A stretch of DNA of 64,000 bases. It comes from Candidatus Leucobacter sulfamidivorax. Lineage in GTDB: Bacteria; Actinomycetota; Actinomycetes; Actinomycetales; Microbacteriaceae. The position numbers and the translations under genes were made by a program. Below the pieces are notes generated by a model. It did not search any database. It was given only the letters and a program-made list of their open reading frames with translations, and was not told where the DNA came from. The stretch spans positions 248,001 through 312,000 of the forward strand of contig QZLF01000003.1 in NCBI GenBank assembly GCA_016771945.1, read 5' to 3'. Shown in pieces: positions 40,339 through 48,731 of the stretch (position 1 is the first letter of the stretch; each line of letters begins with the position of its first letter).

Positions 40339-43300
40339 TCAGTCGGCCCGGCTCCTGCGGCGGCGACTGATCACGAGACCGGCCCCGCCGAGGCCGAGCA
40401 GCACGATCGCCGCGATGACGATCCCCGCGATGCCGGCCCCGCCCGTCTTCTCGAGATCCTCCGGGGGGACTCCCTCGAAGACGTTGGAGACGAGCGCGTG
40501 CGCGCCTTCGGCGGTGATGACGATGCCGACTCGGCTCGCGCCCTCCGACTCCTCGCCGCCCACGGTGACGGTGGTCGACTCGGCGCCGCGCGTCGAGGTC
40601 TCGGTCAGGGTGCACTCGGCGCCCTCGGGCAGCTCGGTCTCCCGATGCTGCTCGCCGGCCCGCATCTCGAAGCCGCGGCGGATCTCGTCGTCCATTCCGT
40701 TCGCGAGGCACACGAGCTCGAACTCGAAGACCGCGCTCCGCTGCTCCTCGCGCACCGCGTGCTCGTTGCTGCTGAGCACCGCCTTCTCGACGATCAGCTC
40801 GCCGAGCGTGTAGGTGTTCCGCAGCTGGAGGTGAGCCGCTCCCCCGCCGCTCTCGCGGATGAGGATCTCGGCCGAGAGGCCGTCGGTCGCGGGCATCACG
40901 CCGGGAGCGGGCTCGATGGAGCGGCCGCTCTCGCCGTGGGCGCCGACCTCGCCGGACTCCCGGGCGATGCAGTCCGCACCGATCGGGATGCCCGAGATCC
41001 GAACCGCGGTGCCGTCGCCCGGCACCAGCACGGTCGAGGAGTCGCCCAGGTCGAGCGGCACGCGCTCGGGGTCGGCGACGCCGCTCGGCACGGTGCAGGC
41101 GAGCTCCACGGGGAAGAGCTCGGGCGCGTTGCCGGCCCCCTCTCCCAGGACCTCCTTCGAGATCTCCAGCGAGCCGGTCTTCACCGTCACGCCGGCGCGC
41201 TGGGGCGCGGCGGGCAGGTTGACGCGGTTGCCGACGGTGTCCCAGGCGATGACGCCGTTCTGGTTCCAGGCGAACTGGGGCGTGGCGAACTGCTCGAGGG
41301 TCGGCTGCAGGCCCTCGGGCGCGTTCTGCACGACGCGGTTCACCGTCTCGAACTCGACCACGACGTTGCCGGCCGGCTGCAGCGGCTCGCTCGACATGTC
41401 GACGTTGACGCGGAAGCCCGCGATGTCGGCGATGTCGCCCGTGTAGCCGGCGAGCGGCACCCACACGTTCGCCGGGTTGGCGACGGCGTCGGAGCACTCG
41501 GGATCGGACACCCAGAGCGAGCTGCCCGGGGTGGGTCCCACGCAGGCCTGCGGGTTGGTGGTGACGTCGATGGTGTACGTCGCTCCGGCGGGCAGGCCGG
41601 AGAGGGTGAAGACGTCCGCCGGCGAGGTGCCGGCGAGCACCGGTCGGAAGGTGGAGGTGCGCGGCGCGCCTCCGGCGAGCATCTGGTCGCCCGGGCCCGG
41701 CATCATGTCGACGATGGTCATCCTCGACAGGGCGTTGGTGCCCGAGTTGATGTGCTCCAGCTTCCAGGTGTCCGTCGCGCCGACAGCGGTGTACGAGGCG
41801 CATGGGTTGCGCGTGTAGTCGCTGCCGATGGGCAGGTAGTTGCCGGGGGCGCACTCGGCACCCGTGCGCACGTCGAGCGCGCCGCTGACGAGGTGCTCGC
41901 CGAGCGTCTCGGCTGGCTCGCCGTTCACCGTCTTCACGGCGCCGATCACGGTGCCGGCGCGGGGCTGCACGAAGTTGGTGTTCGAGCACTCGCCCTCCTC
42001 GCCGGGCTGCCGCGGATCCTGACCGAAATCGGTCGGCTGCGTGCAGGTGGCGAGCGGCACGCCCGTCTCGACGACGACCTCGTTGGTCGCGCGCTCGCCC
42101 GTGGGCAGCGGCTGCAGGATGAGGCCGAGACCGATCGTCATGGTCTCGCCGGGCTCCATGCGGGAGCCGGCCGGCCACTCGAAGACGAGGTCCCGCCCAT
42201 CGGTCGAGATGCTCACCCCGATCTCGGCGGGGTCGGCGGTCAGCCCGCTGACGCCGCTCGCACCGGGCGTGCTCGTGAAGGTCGGCTGCTCGCCGTCCCA
42301 GTTCAGCGTCTCCGGCATCGCGTCGGTGACCCGCGTGATCGGCAGGTAGCTGGTGCCGGTGTTGGTGAACTCCAGGCTCCAGGGCAGGCTCACGAGCGGA
42401 TCGACCTGGTGCGTGCCCGTGTCGTTCGGCGCGCGCTTCACGACGCGGATCGCGTTCGTGCCGTCGGAGAAGTCGACCTCGGCGTCGGCGGCGTCCTCGG
42501 CGAGCGGCAGGTTCGGATTGACCGCCTCCGCGCGGCCGGTGTTCTCCTCGCTGTCGTCTCCCCAGTCGACCGCGACATCGTCGCGCAGCTGCACCGTGAA
42601 GGGCAGCGTCGCGGTGCCCCAGGAGGCGCTCCACGAGGCGGCGCCCGCCGGGAAGAGCCCGTTGCCGGTCGTCCGCGAGAAGGTCACCGCCACGCCCTCG
42701 ATGTCTGCGAGGTCGCCGATGTATCCCTCGAACGGCACCCAGTCGCCACCGACGAGGATCTCGAACGCCGCCGCGTCGGCATCCGTCGGATGGGTCGGGG
42801 AGCCGAAGGAGACGAACCGGAAGCGATCCCAGAAGCCCGCCGTGTCGTCCTCGATGCGCAGCGTGCTGAGCGGCGCGGTCGAGCCGTCCGGGTCGGCCGT
42901 CAGCCGCACGTTCACCGGGGCGTCGGGATCGGTCTCGGTGATCGTCCGATCGCTCGTGCCGCCGTGATCCACCGCGATCTGCTTCTGCAGGTTCACGGAG
43001 ATCTGCGCGCTGGTGAGCTCGACCACGGCATCGCCGGTGTCGGTCGGCATGTTGTCCGGGTTCACCACCGCGTCCCAGCCGCGCGAGATCGCCTCGTTCG
43101 GCACGCTGACGGAGCTGCCCAGGGTGCCGCCCTCGACGGGGTCCCCGCTCAGACGCTCGGTCTGGCGCAGCTGCACGTTGAGATGCACGACGAGGTTGTC
43201 GCCGGTGACGATGCGGTTGCCGTTGCGCGCGGGGTCGGTGCCGGAGTAGGTCACGGCGACGCCGATCGCGTCCGGCAGCGCCGCGACGAACGCCGCATCG

Positions 43301-46300
43301 GCGTCCCTCGCCTGCTGCAGGGTGAAGACCTGGGTCGTGCCGGTCGCGGTGCCGTCGTAGAGCCACAGCTCCACCGTGCTCTCGGCGGCGTCGATGTAGG
43401 CCGGCAGCGCCTCGAAGGAGACTCCCGTCAGGTTGAAGCGGTCGAAGTGGTTGCCGTCGGGCCCCGCGACCTCGGCCGCGAAGTCACGGCCTTCGAAGGG
43501 ACTGCGATCCATGTCGAAGTCCGGAGCGGGGCTCAGCTGGTGCGTCGAGGTGTCGGTCACCCGGATCTTGCCGAGCTTCATCGCGCCTCGGGAGCCGGCC
43601 GGCATCGTCGACGAGTTGTAGGTCGTCAGCGTGTAGCGGGCCCGCGGGTAGTCCTCCTGGGCGAGCTCGCCCGGATTCGGGGCGACCATCTCGATGCTGC
43701 CGGCGGCGGGCGCCGCCGCATCGAGCGGGAGCGGGCGCACCTGCTTCGTGAGCGCGACGTTGGCGATGCCGTCGAGCAGCTGGATCGTGTCGTTCGCGGT
43801 CTCCGTCGCCGGGGCGCCGTCCTCGGGGGTCGCGGTGATGCCGAAGACGTTGTCGATGCAGCCCGCGGTGCCGCAGTTGAAGGTCGTGCCGCTCTCCTTC
43901 ACCCACTTCACGGGATCGCTCGCGGGCCGCGCGGTCTCGCGCAGCTGCCAGTCCAGCCGGAAGGAACGGGTCTCGGCGGAGGCGGCGATGCCGCTGCCCA
44001 CCGCCGGGGCGGTCAGGTCGCCGGCGTCGGCCGCCGCCTGCCGGGCCGCGGTGTTCTCCGCGAGCACCAGGCGCACGCCCAGGGTGCTCTGCTGCTGCGT
44101 CGCCGTCAGCGCATGGCCCGCGAAGCCGTCGGCGTTCATCCAGCCGCCCGCGGGGGCGGTCACCGAGGTCCAGCTCGCGCCGTCCCAGAGCTGGACGTCG
44201 GTCACGACGTCCCAGCGCAGCATGGGATCGACCGTGTTGTTCGAGCCGCCGGCCGCGAAGCGGATCGGGCGGATCTGCGTCAGGTTGAAGGCCTCGAAGA
44301 CGGTGCCCGCACCCGTCGCCGTCGGAACGGCGGGATCCTGCAGCTGCACGGTCGCGTAGCCGCTCCGGGTCACGGCCCACTCCTGGATGGTCCAGGAGGA
44401 GGCGCCCGACTGCGAGACGAGCGAGTTGTGCGCCCAGTCCTTGTGCACCCACAGGCCGCCCGGGCCGGGACCGGTGCCGCCTTCGGTGCCGCGGATCCCG
44501 ACGCTCTCGCGGTCGTCGTCCTCGCCGGTGACGACGCGGTCGTCGAGCCGGCCCTCGGCCTCGGCCGTGGCGACGTTCTCGTAGCGCACGGGGGTGTCGA
44601 AGGTGCCGCCGGTGGGCGCGCCGTCGCTGCGCAGCGCGCTGCGCGCGGTGAAGGCGATGTTCGGCTTCACGTAGCTGATCTGGGAGAAGCCGGCCGCGTT
44701 GGTGTAGACGAAGCGCAGGCCGGTGGCGCCGGCCGGCACCGCGATCGGGGTGTTCTCGTCCGGGTTGTCCGCGAGCGTCGTCCAGGTGACGCCGTCGGCT
44801 CCGAGCACCTCGATGCGCAGATCGGCCTGGACGACGGGGTCGTCGCCGTTCACCGGGCGGCTGATCGGGGGCAGGATCTCGGCCGCGTCGAAGGCGTCCC
44901 AGAAGGTGCCGGCCCAGCCGAAGACGTCCTCCACCACGATCTCGGTCGGCTTCGTGCGCCCGCCCGAGGTCTGCACGCGGGTGTCGAGCTGCACGACCAC
45001 GCCCTGGCCGGGCAGCACCGTTCCCGGCCCGACCCGCTTGTCGATCGCCACGTCGATGCTGGGGGCGACCAGCGAGAGGTTCGCTCCCGCATTGTCCGTG
45101 TCGTCGTCGAGCCCGGTCTTCTCACCGGTCACGTCGATCGTGTTGCGGAAGGGGCCCGCCGTGCCGCCCGCGGCGACGAAGTCCTCGTCGGAGCTCGTGG
45201 CCAGCAGGTACCGGACCTCGCTGAAGGCGCCCGGCTCGATCGCGCCGACGAAGGCGAGCTCGAAGCCGGTGACGTCCGCGGGCGCCGCCGGCAGCGGATC
45301 GCCGGCCGCCACCGTGACGACCGTCGGGCCTCCGGGGTGCTGCCAGGTGAGCTCGGCGCTCGTCGCACCCGCGGGCCAGATCGCGGCCGGATCGCCGGCT
45401 GCGAAGCCCGCGAAGGAGAGCTCGTCGCCGAAGAAGCGGCTGTCGGATCCGGCGCCGGGCTCGGCGATGACGAGGCGGTCGAGGGTGGTGCTCTGCGGCA
45501 CGCCGGCGTTGATCGCGCGCAGCACGACGCCCACCGTGTCGCCGGCGGTCACCCCGGTGAGGTTCGTGGTCTCGGAGCCGTCCGGAAGGGTGTGGAAGCG
45601 CTTCTGCGCCGAGACGTCGATGCGCTGCGGCCCGACCGCGAAGGGCGCCTCGGCGTCCTTCGAGACGGACGGCTGATCCGGCACCTCGACGGTCGCGCGC
45701 ACGTCGTTCGAGATCGTGTAGCCCGCGGAGATCCCGGCGCCGGTCGAGCGGTGGGTCGCCCGCTGCAGGGCCGCGAAGCCCTGCGAGACCGAGGCGCCCG
45801 GGGGGACCGAGCCGGTGTAGCCGAGGCGCACACCGGCGATGTCTGCGTTGTCGAGCCCGCTGTTCCAAGCGGTCCAGTTCCAGCTCGCGCCGTCGAAGTG
45901 GTAGACCTCGACCGAGGCCGCGGTCGCGCCCGCGGGAAGGTTCGTCGTCGGGTCGCCGGCGAAGCCCGCGAAGTCGACGTAGTTGAAGGGGTTGGCGTCC
46001 GCGAGCGAGGTCGCGCCGTCCGGCGCGAGAGCGGGGTCGGCCGGATCCTGCAGCCGCAGCGCGCTCGCGGGCACGTTCGAGGCCTGCGTGGCGCCGATGG
46101 TCAGATTCGAGACCGCGCCGGGCTGATAGCCCTGCGAGGCGGGGGTCCAGGTCTTCGTCGGCGTCACGTCCACCGCGACGGGGTTGTCGACCGAGATGAT
46201 CGCGGTGTCGGAGACGCTGAGCGGAGTGAGGCCGGCCATCGCGGAGAAGGTCGCCCGGTTGACGAGGTCGGTGCGCAGGATCGGATCGTTCGGCGAGAGG

Positions 46301-46875
46301 TCGCTCGGAACGGTGAGCACGTACTCGAGCACGCCCGTGTGGCGGGTCGACATGCCGAGCCCGCTGTCGTTGCCGGTGCCCGCCTGAACGGGGAGCGCGA
46401 CGCCGACCGTGATGGTGAGGTCCTCGGAGCCGGATCCCAGCGTGCCGGACGCCGGAACCGCGGTCGACGGCCCGGCGGCGATGCCGGGCAGATCGAGGGT
46501 GATGCCCGTCGGCGATCCGCCGACGACCGCGGTGAGCTCGCTGATCCGCCATCCGGCGAACGCGGCGGGGAGCTCGTCGACGACGCGCACGGGCGCGTCC
46601 GCGTCCTCGTCGTTCACCCGGAACTCGACGCGGTAGACGACGGAGTCGCCGGGCCGCAGGTCGCGCTTGGCCTCCTGGCCGTCGACGGTCTTCACGAGCA
46701 GCAGCGATGCGCCCTCCATCGCGGAGGCGGAGACGATCCCGCTTCCGCTCGCGATCATCGCGGTTCCGAAGAGCAGCGCGGCGAGCCCGCCTGCCACCCA
46801 CTTGCCGAAACCGCGCGCGACGCGCGCCGAGCGGCTTCCGCCCCGGTCTCGAATCACTCCCGAACGCAGTGCCAT
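40339..46875 (-). CDS. Giant sortase-type surface protein with DUF11/DUF5979-like repeats
   Basis: 2178 residues. Start ATG 46875 with AGGAAACGGGG upstream. Signal-like hydrophobic segment at about 26-50 (WVAGGLAALLFGTAMIASGS). The body is a series of roughly ten beta-sandwich modules of 150-200 residues, many containing a D-[IV]-x-G-[VF] strand (DIAGVRLGYTG; DVTGFELAFVG; DIEGVAVTFSR; DIAGFRVNVD). Two DUF5979-like domains follow (GSLEISKEVLGEG; GELIVEKAVLSS). The C-terminus has a sorting signal: LEKTGG, a hydrophobic helix (IAGIVIAAIVLLGLGGAGLV) and RRRRSRAD. Presumably wall-anchored adhesin or stalk. The only sortase seen is at 8049-8684. Confidence 0.87.
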   Translation of the reverse strand: MALRSGVIRDRGGSRSARVARGFGKWVAGGLAALLFGTAMIASGSGIVSASAMEGASLLLVKTVDGQEAKRDLRPGDSVVYRVEFRVNDEDADAPVRVVDELPAAFAGWRISELTAVVGGSPTGITLDLPGIAAGPSTAVPASGTLGSGSEDLTITVGVALPVQAGTGNDSGLGMSTRHTGVLEYVLTVPSDLSPNDPILRTDLVNRATFSAMAGLTPLSVSDTAIISVDNPVAVDVTPTKTWTPASQGYQPGAVSNLTIGATQASNVPASALRLQDPADPALAPDGATSLADANPFNYVDFAGFAGDPTTNLPAGATAASVEVYHFDGASWNWTAWNSGLDNADIAGVRLGYTGSVPPGASVSQGFAALQRATHRSTGAGISAGYTISNDVRATVEVPDQPSVSKDAEAPFAVGPQRIDVSAQKRFHTLPDGSETTNLTGVTAGDTVGVVLRAINAGVPQSTTLDRLVIAEPGAGSDSRFFGDELSFAGFAAGDPAAIWPAGATSAELTWQHPGGPTVVTVAAGDPLPAAPADVTGFELAFVGAIEPGAFSEVRYLLATSSDEDFVAAGGTAGPFRNTIDVTGEKTGLDDDTDNAGANLSLVAPSIDVAIDKRVGPGTVLPGQGVVVQLDTRVQTSGGRTKPTEIVVEDVFGWAGTFWDAFDAAEILPPISRPVNGDDPVVQADLRIEVLGADGVTWTTLADNPDENTPIAVPAGATGLRFVYTNAAGFSQISYVKPNIAFTARSALRSDGAPTGGTFDTPVRYENVATAEAEGRLDDRVVTGEDDDRESVGIRGTEGGTGPGPGGLWVHKDWAHNSLVSQSGASSWTIQEWAVTRSGYATVQLQDPAVPTATGAGTVFEAFNLTQIRPIRFAAGGSNNTVDPMLRWDVVTDVQLWDGASWTSVTAPAGGWMNADGFAGHALTATQQQSTLGVRLVLAENTAARQAAADAGDLTAPAVGSGIAASAETRSFRLDWQLRETARPASDPVKWVKESGTTFNCGTAGCIDNVFGITATPEDGAPATETANDTIQLLDGIANVALTKQVRPLPLDAAAPAAGSIEMVAPNPGELAQEDYPRARYTLTTYNSSTMPAGSRGAMKLGKIRVTDTSTHQLSPAPDFDMDRSPFEGRDFAAEVAGPDGNHFDRFNLTGVSFEALPAYIDAAESTVELWLYDGTATGTTQVFTLQQARDADAAFVAALPDAIGVAVTYSGTDPARNGNRIVTGDNLVVHLNVQLRQTERLSGDPVEGGTLGSSVSVPNEAISRGWDAVVNPDNMPTDTGDAVVELTSAQISVNLQKQIAVDHGGTSDRTITETDPDAPVNVRLTADPDGSTAPLSTLRIEDDTAGFWDRFRFVSFGSPTHPTDADAAAFEILVGGDWVPFEGYIGDLADIEGVAVTFSRTTGNGLFPAGAASWSASWGTATLPFTVQLRDDVAVDWGDDSEENTGRAEAVNPNLPLAEDAADAEVDFSDGTNAIRVVKRAPNDTGTHQVDPLVSLPWSLEFTNTGTSYLPITRVTDAMPETLNWDGEQPTFTSTPGASGVSGLTADPAEIGVSISTDGRDLVFEWPAGSRMEPGETMTIGLGLILQPLPTGERATNEVVVETGVPLATCTQPTDFGQDPRQPGEEGECSNTNFVQPRAGTVIGAVKTVNGEPAETLGEHLVSGALDVRTGAECAPGNYLPIGSDYTRNPCASYTAVGATDTWKLEHINSGTNALSRMTIVDMMPGPGDQMLAGGAPRTSTFRPVLAGTSPADVFTLSGLPAGATYTIDVTTNPQACVGPTPGSSLWVSDPECSDAVANPANVWVPLAGYTGDIADIAGFRVNVDMSSEPLQPAGNVVVEFETVNRVVQNAPEGLQPTLEQFATPQFAWNQNGVIAWDTVGNRVNLPAAPQRAGVTVKTGSLEISKEVLGEGAGNAPELFPVELACTVPSGVADPERVPLDLGDSSTVLVPGDGTAVRISGIPIGADCIARESGEVGAHGESGRSIEPAPGVMPATDGLSAEILIRESGGGAAHLQLRNTYTLGELIVEKAVLSSNEHAVREEQRSAVFEFELVCLANGMDDEIRRGFEMRAGEQHRETELPEGAECTLTETSTRGAESTTVTVGGEESEGASRVGIVITAEGAHALVSNVFEGVPPEDLEKTGGAGIAGIVIAAIVLLGLGGAGLVISRRRRSRAD

Positions 46876-46932
46876 TCCCCGTTTCCTCCCCAGGATGCGG
46901 GCCCGACCTCGCGAGATCGGACCCTGAAATCT

Positions 46933-46987
46933 GTACCCGACTCCCGCACCGGGGTACTCCTTGGGGGGACTCAGTGCAGGAGTCGGG
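46933..46987. promoter_or_regulatory. Nested inverted repeats upstream of the giant surface gene
   Basis: GTACCC (46933-46938) pairs with GGGTAC (46952-46957), and CCCGACTCC (46936-46944) with GGAGTCGGG (46979-46987). They lie 60-110 bases upstream of the surface-protein start and are the likely regulatory region, bordered by the IS element. Confidence 0.35.
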
Positions 46988-47062
46988 CACGCATAACACG
47001 GGGAAACGCCCGAATCGTGACGCGCGTTTGCGGAGATTCGCTCGGTGTCAAGCTGTGTTGAG

Positions 47063-48070
47063 TCACTGGGTCGTTGTTCTTATGGTTTTGCGCGTGTAGT
47101 TGATACCAACGGTAATAATTGGCGAGGGCATCACGGGCCGGCACGTGAAGCGCCCGGGATGCTGCTCGTAGTACGCCTGGAGCGCCTGGTTCCGGATCTC
47201 CCACTTCTGTTTCCAAGACCCGTCACTCACCTCGGACGGGGAGAACAACGCGATCCCGGAATGCTTGTGTCTCGTGTTGTACCAGAGCACGTACTCGTCG
47301 ATATAGGCACGAGCCGCGTCGAGACTGGTGAAGATCCTCGGATAGCCCGGCCGGTACTTCATCGTCTTGAACGCGGCCTCGCTGAACGGGTTGTCGTTCG
47401 AGACGTATGGCCGGTTGTGCGTCATCTCGATCCTGTGCCCGGCGAGGAACTCACGCAGCAGCGTCGACGTCATCGAGGCACCATTATCCGCATGCACGAC
47501 CCGCGGCGCGTCATGCTTCGCGAGGGCATCGCGGAACATCTCGACCGCGAGCTGGTCACCCTCACAATCCTCGACCCGGTATCCCTTGATCTCACGGGAG
47601 CTGATATCGATGATCTTGTACGCTTTGTACGTCACACCGCGCCACGGAGAATACACATCGGTGATGTCCCAGGACCACACCTCGCCCGGCGCGTGAGCGA
47701 TCACCACCGGGGCGTCACGCTTGACGCGTTTCCCGGACTTGCGGGGCCTGACCGGGCGAAGCATCTGATTCTCGATGCGTCTCGCGATCCGCCACCACGT
47801 CCTTCGGGATGCCAGCATCACTCCCGCGTCCAACGCCGTCGCATACGCCCAGTCCACAGACTCGCCCTCGGCCCATGCCAGTTTGATGCGTTCCTCGATC
47901 CGTTCGGTGTCAGCCGTACTGATCCGGGACTCGTACGCGCGATCCGCCTGCCGAACCGGGTCCTGCACCCGGAGGCGCTGCTGCTGCCGGTACTGCCACG
48001 TCCCCCGCGAGACTCCGACCATCGCCAGCGCCTGCCGCTGCGACCCCAGCACCGGGGCGAGAGTCTTCAC
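47063..48070 (-). CDS. IS3-family transposase OrfB (DDE integrase)
   Basis: 335 residues from GTG 48070. Retroviral-integrase-type catalytic triad: Asp in WDITDVY, Asp in HADNGASM, Glu in NPFSEAAFKTMKYR. HTH_21-like N-terminal region. Start codon overlaps the orfA stop as GTGA, so expression relies on coupling rather than the A6G frameshift of many IS3 members. Appears intact. Confidence 0.93.
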   Translation of the reverse strand: MKTLAPVLGSQRQALAMVGVSRGTWQYRQQQRLRVQDPVRQADRAYESRISTADTERIEERIKLAWAEGESVDWAYATALDAGVMLASRRTWWRIARRIENQMLRPVRPRKSGKRVKRDAPVVIAHAPGEVWSWDITDVYSPWRGVTYKAYKIIDISSREIKGYRVEDCEGDQLAVEMFRDALAKHDAPRVVHADNGASMTSTLLREFLAGHRIEMTHNRPYVSNDNPFSEAAFKTMKYRPGYPRIFTSLDAARAYIDEYVLWYNTRHKHSGIALFSPSEVSDGSWKQKWEIRNQALQAYYEQHPGRFTCRPVMPSPIITVGINYTRKTIRTTTQ

Positions 48071-48489
48071 GAGCTCGTTTTCCGCCCGAATGAATCCTGC
48101 GGCTCGCTCGTCACCGCAGTGTCGGGCTCTTGCACGTTCAACTGATGCAAGAGCCCGATAGCTTTTCCCAGCGCCTCGTTCGACTGTTCCAGCTGATCAA
48201 CGCGCGCCTGCAACCTCGCGACCTCGGCGGCGTGCTCCATGAGCTCCTGAGCGCGCGCTTTCTCGAACGCTGACCATTCCCCGGGAGTGCGAGTCATACC
48301 CCCATGCTCTCGCGGAATCAGGTTCCGGTCGAGGTCGCCCTCGTACAAGCTCTTCCGCCACCGCTGGAGCTGATACCGGCTGAATGGCTGCCGCGCAACC
48401 CATGCCCGCTTCGTCCCATGCGGCTGCATCTGGTACTCATGCACCAACTCGCGGATCTCCGCACTCGTATACCCCGGCGTGCCCGTCAT
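48067..48489 (-). CDS. IS3-family transposase OrfA
   Basis: 140 residues from ATG 48489 (GGAGGAG six bases upstream). N-terminal HTH (SAEIRELVHEYQM...FSRYQLQRWRKSLYEGDL) and a C-terminal leucine-zipper-like coiled coil (VARLQARVDQLEQSNEALGKAIGLL), the usual OrfA layout. Confidence 0.88.
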   Translation of the reverse strand: MTGTPGYTSAEIRELVHEYQMQPHGTKRAWVARQPFSRYQLQRWRKSLYEGDLDRNLIPREHGGMTRTPGEWSAFEKARAQELMEHAAEVARLQARVDQLEQSNEALGKAIGLLHQLNVQEPDTAVTSEPQDSFGRKTSS

Positions 48490-48539
48490 CACAGGCTCCT
48501 CCCTCTCTCAAGCCCAAACGACTCACAACCAGCCTGACA

Positions 48540-48731
48540 TTGAGGGATTTCTCGAAAAAACTTCGAGAGCACGCCCGAACGGCCGCGAGACGGGCCCCGA
48601 TGTGCGGCAATCGGGGAAGTAATCGATACTAGGAGGCGGGGGGAGACTGCGGAGCCGGTGGAGGGGCGCCGGCGCAGGCAGATGGAATCATCACGTCTCC
48701 GGGTACGACGAGTTTTGGGGAAGGTACTCGC
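48540..48731 (+). promoter_or_regulatory. Upstream region of the sigma/anti-sigma gene
   Basis: Contains a hairpin TCTCGAA-AAAAC-TTCGAGA (about 48550-48568) and an ECF-like promoter candidate GGAAT-N17-CGAC (from 48686) consistent with autoregulation, although the -10 differs from a perfect CGTC. The ATG at 48732 follows GGGGAAGG. Confidence 0.35.

Larger units (their letters stand above)
47046..48539 (-). mobile_element. IS3-family insertion sequence
   Basis: About 1494 bp. Ends TGTCAAGCTGTGTTGAGTC (left) and the complement TGTCAGGCTGGTTGTGAGTC (right) form ~26-bp imperfect inverted repeats that begin TG and end CA. It carries orfA and orfB on the minus strand. The bases flanking the ends (CGG left, TTG right) do not form a target duplication. 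It lies in the region between the giant surface-protein gene and the divergent sigma gene. Confidence 0.85.

Noticed and set aside
40288..47061. 2257-codon open frame on the plus strand
   Set aside because: It is antisense to the giant surface protein; the translation is Arg/Gly/Val/His-rich without domains, an artefact of GC-rich codon usage.
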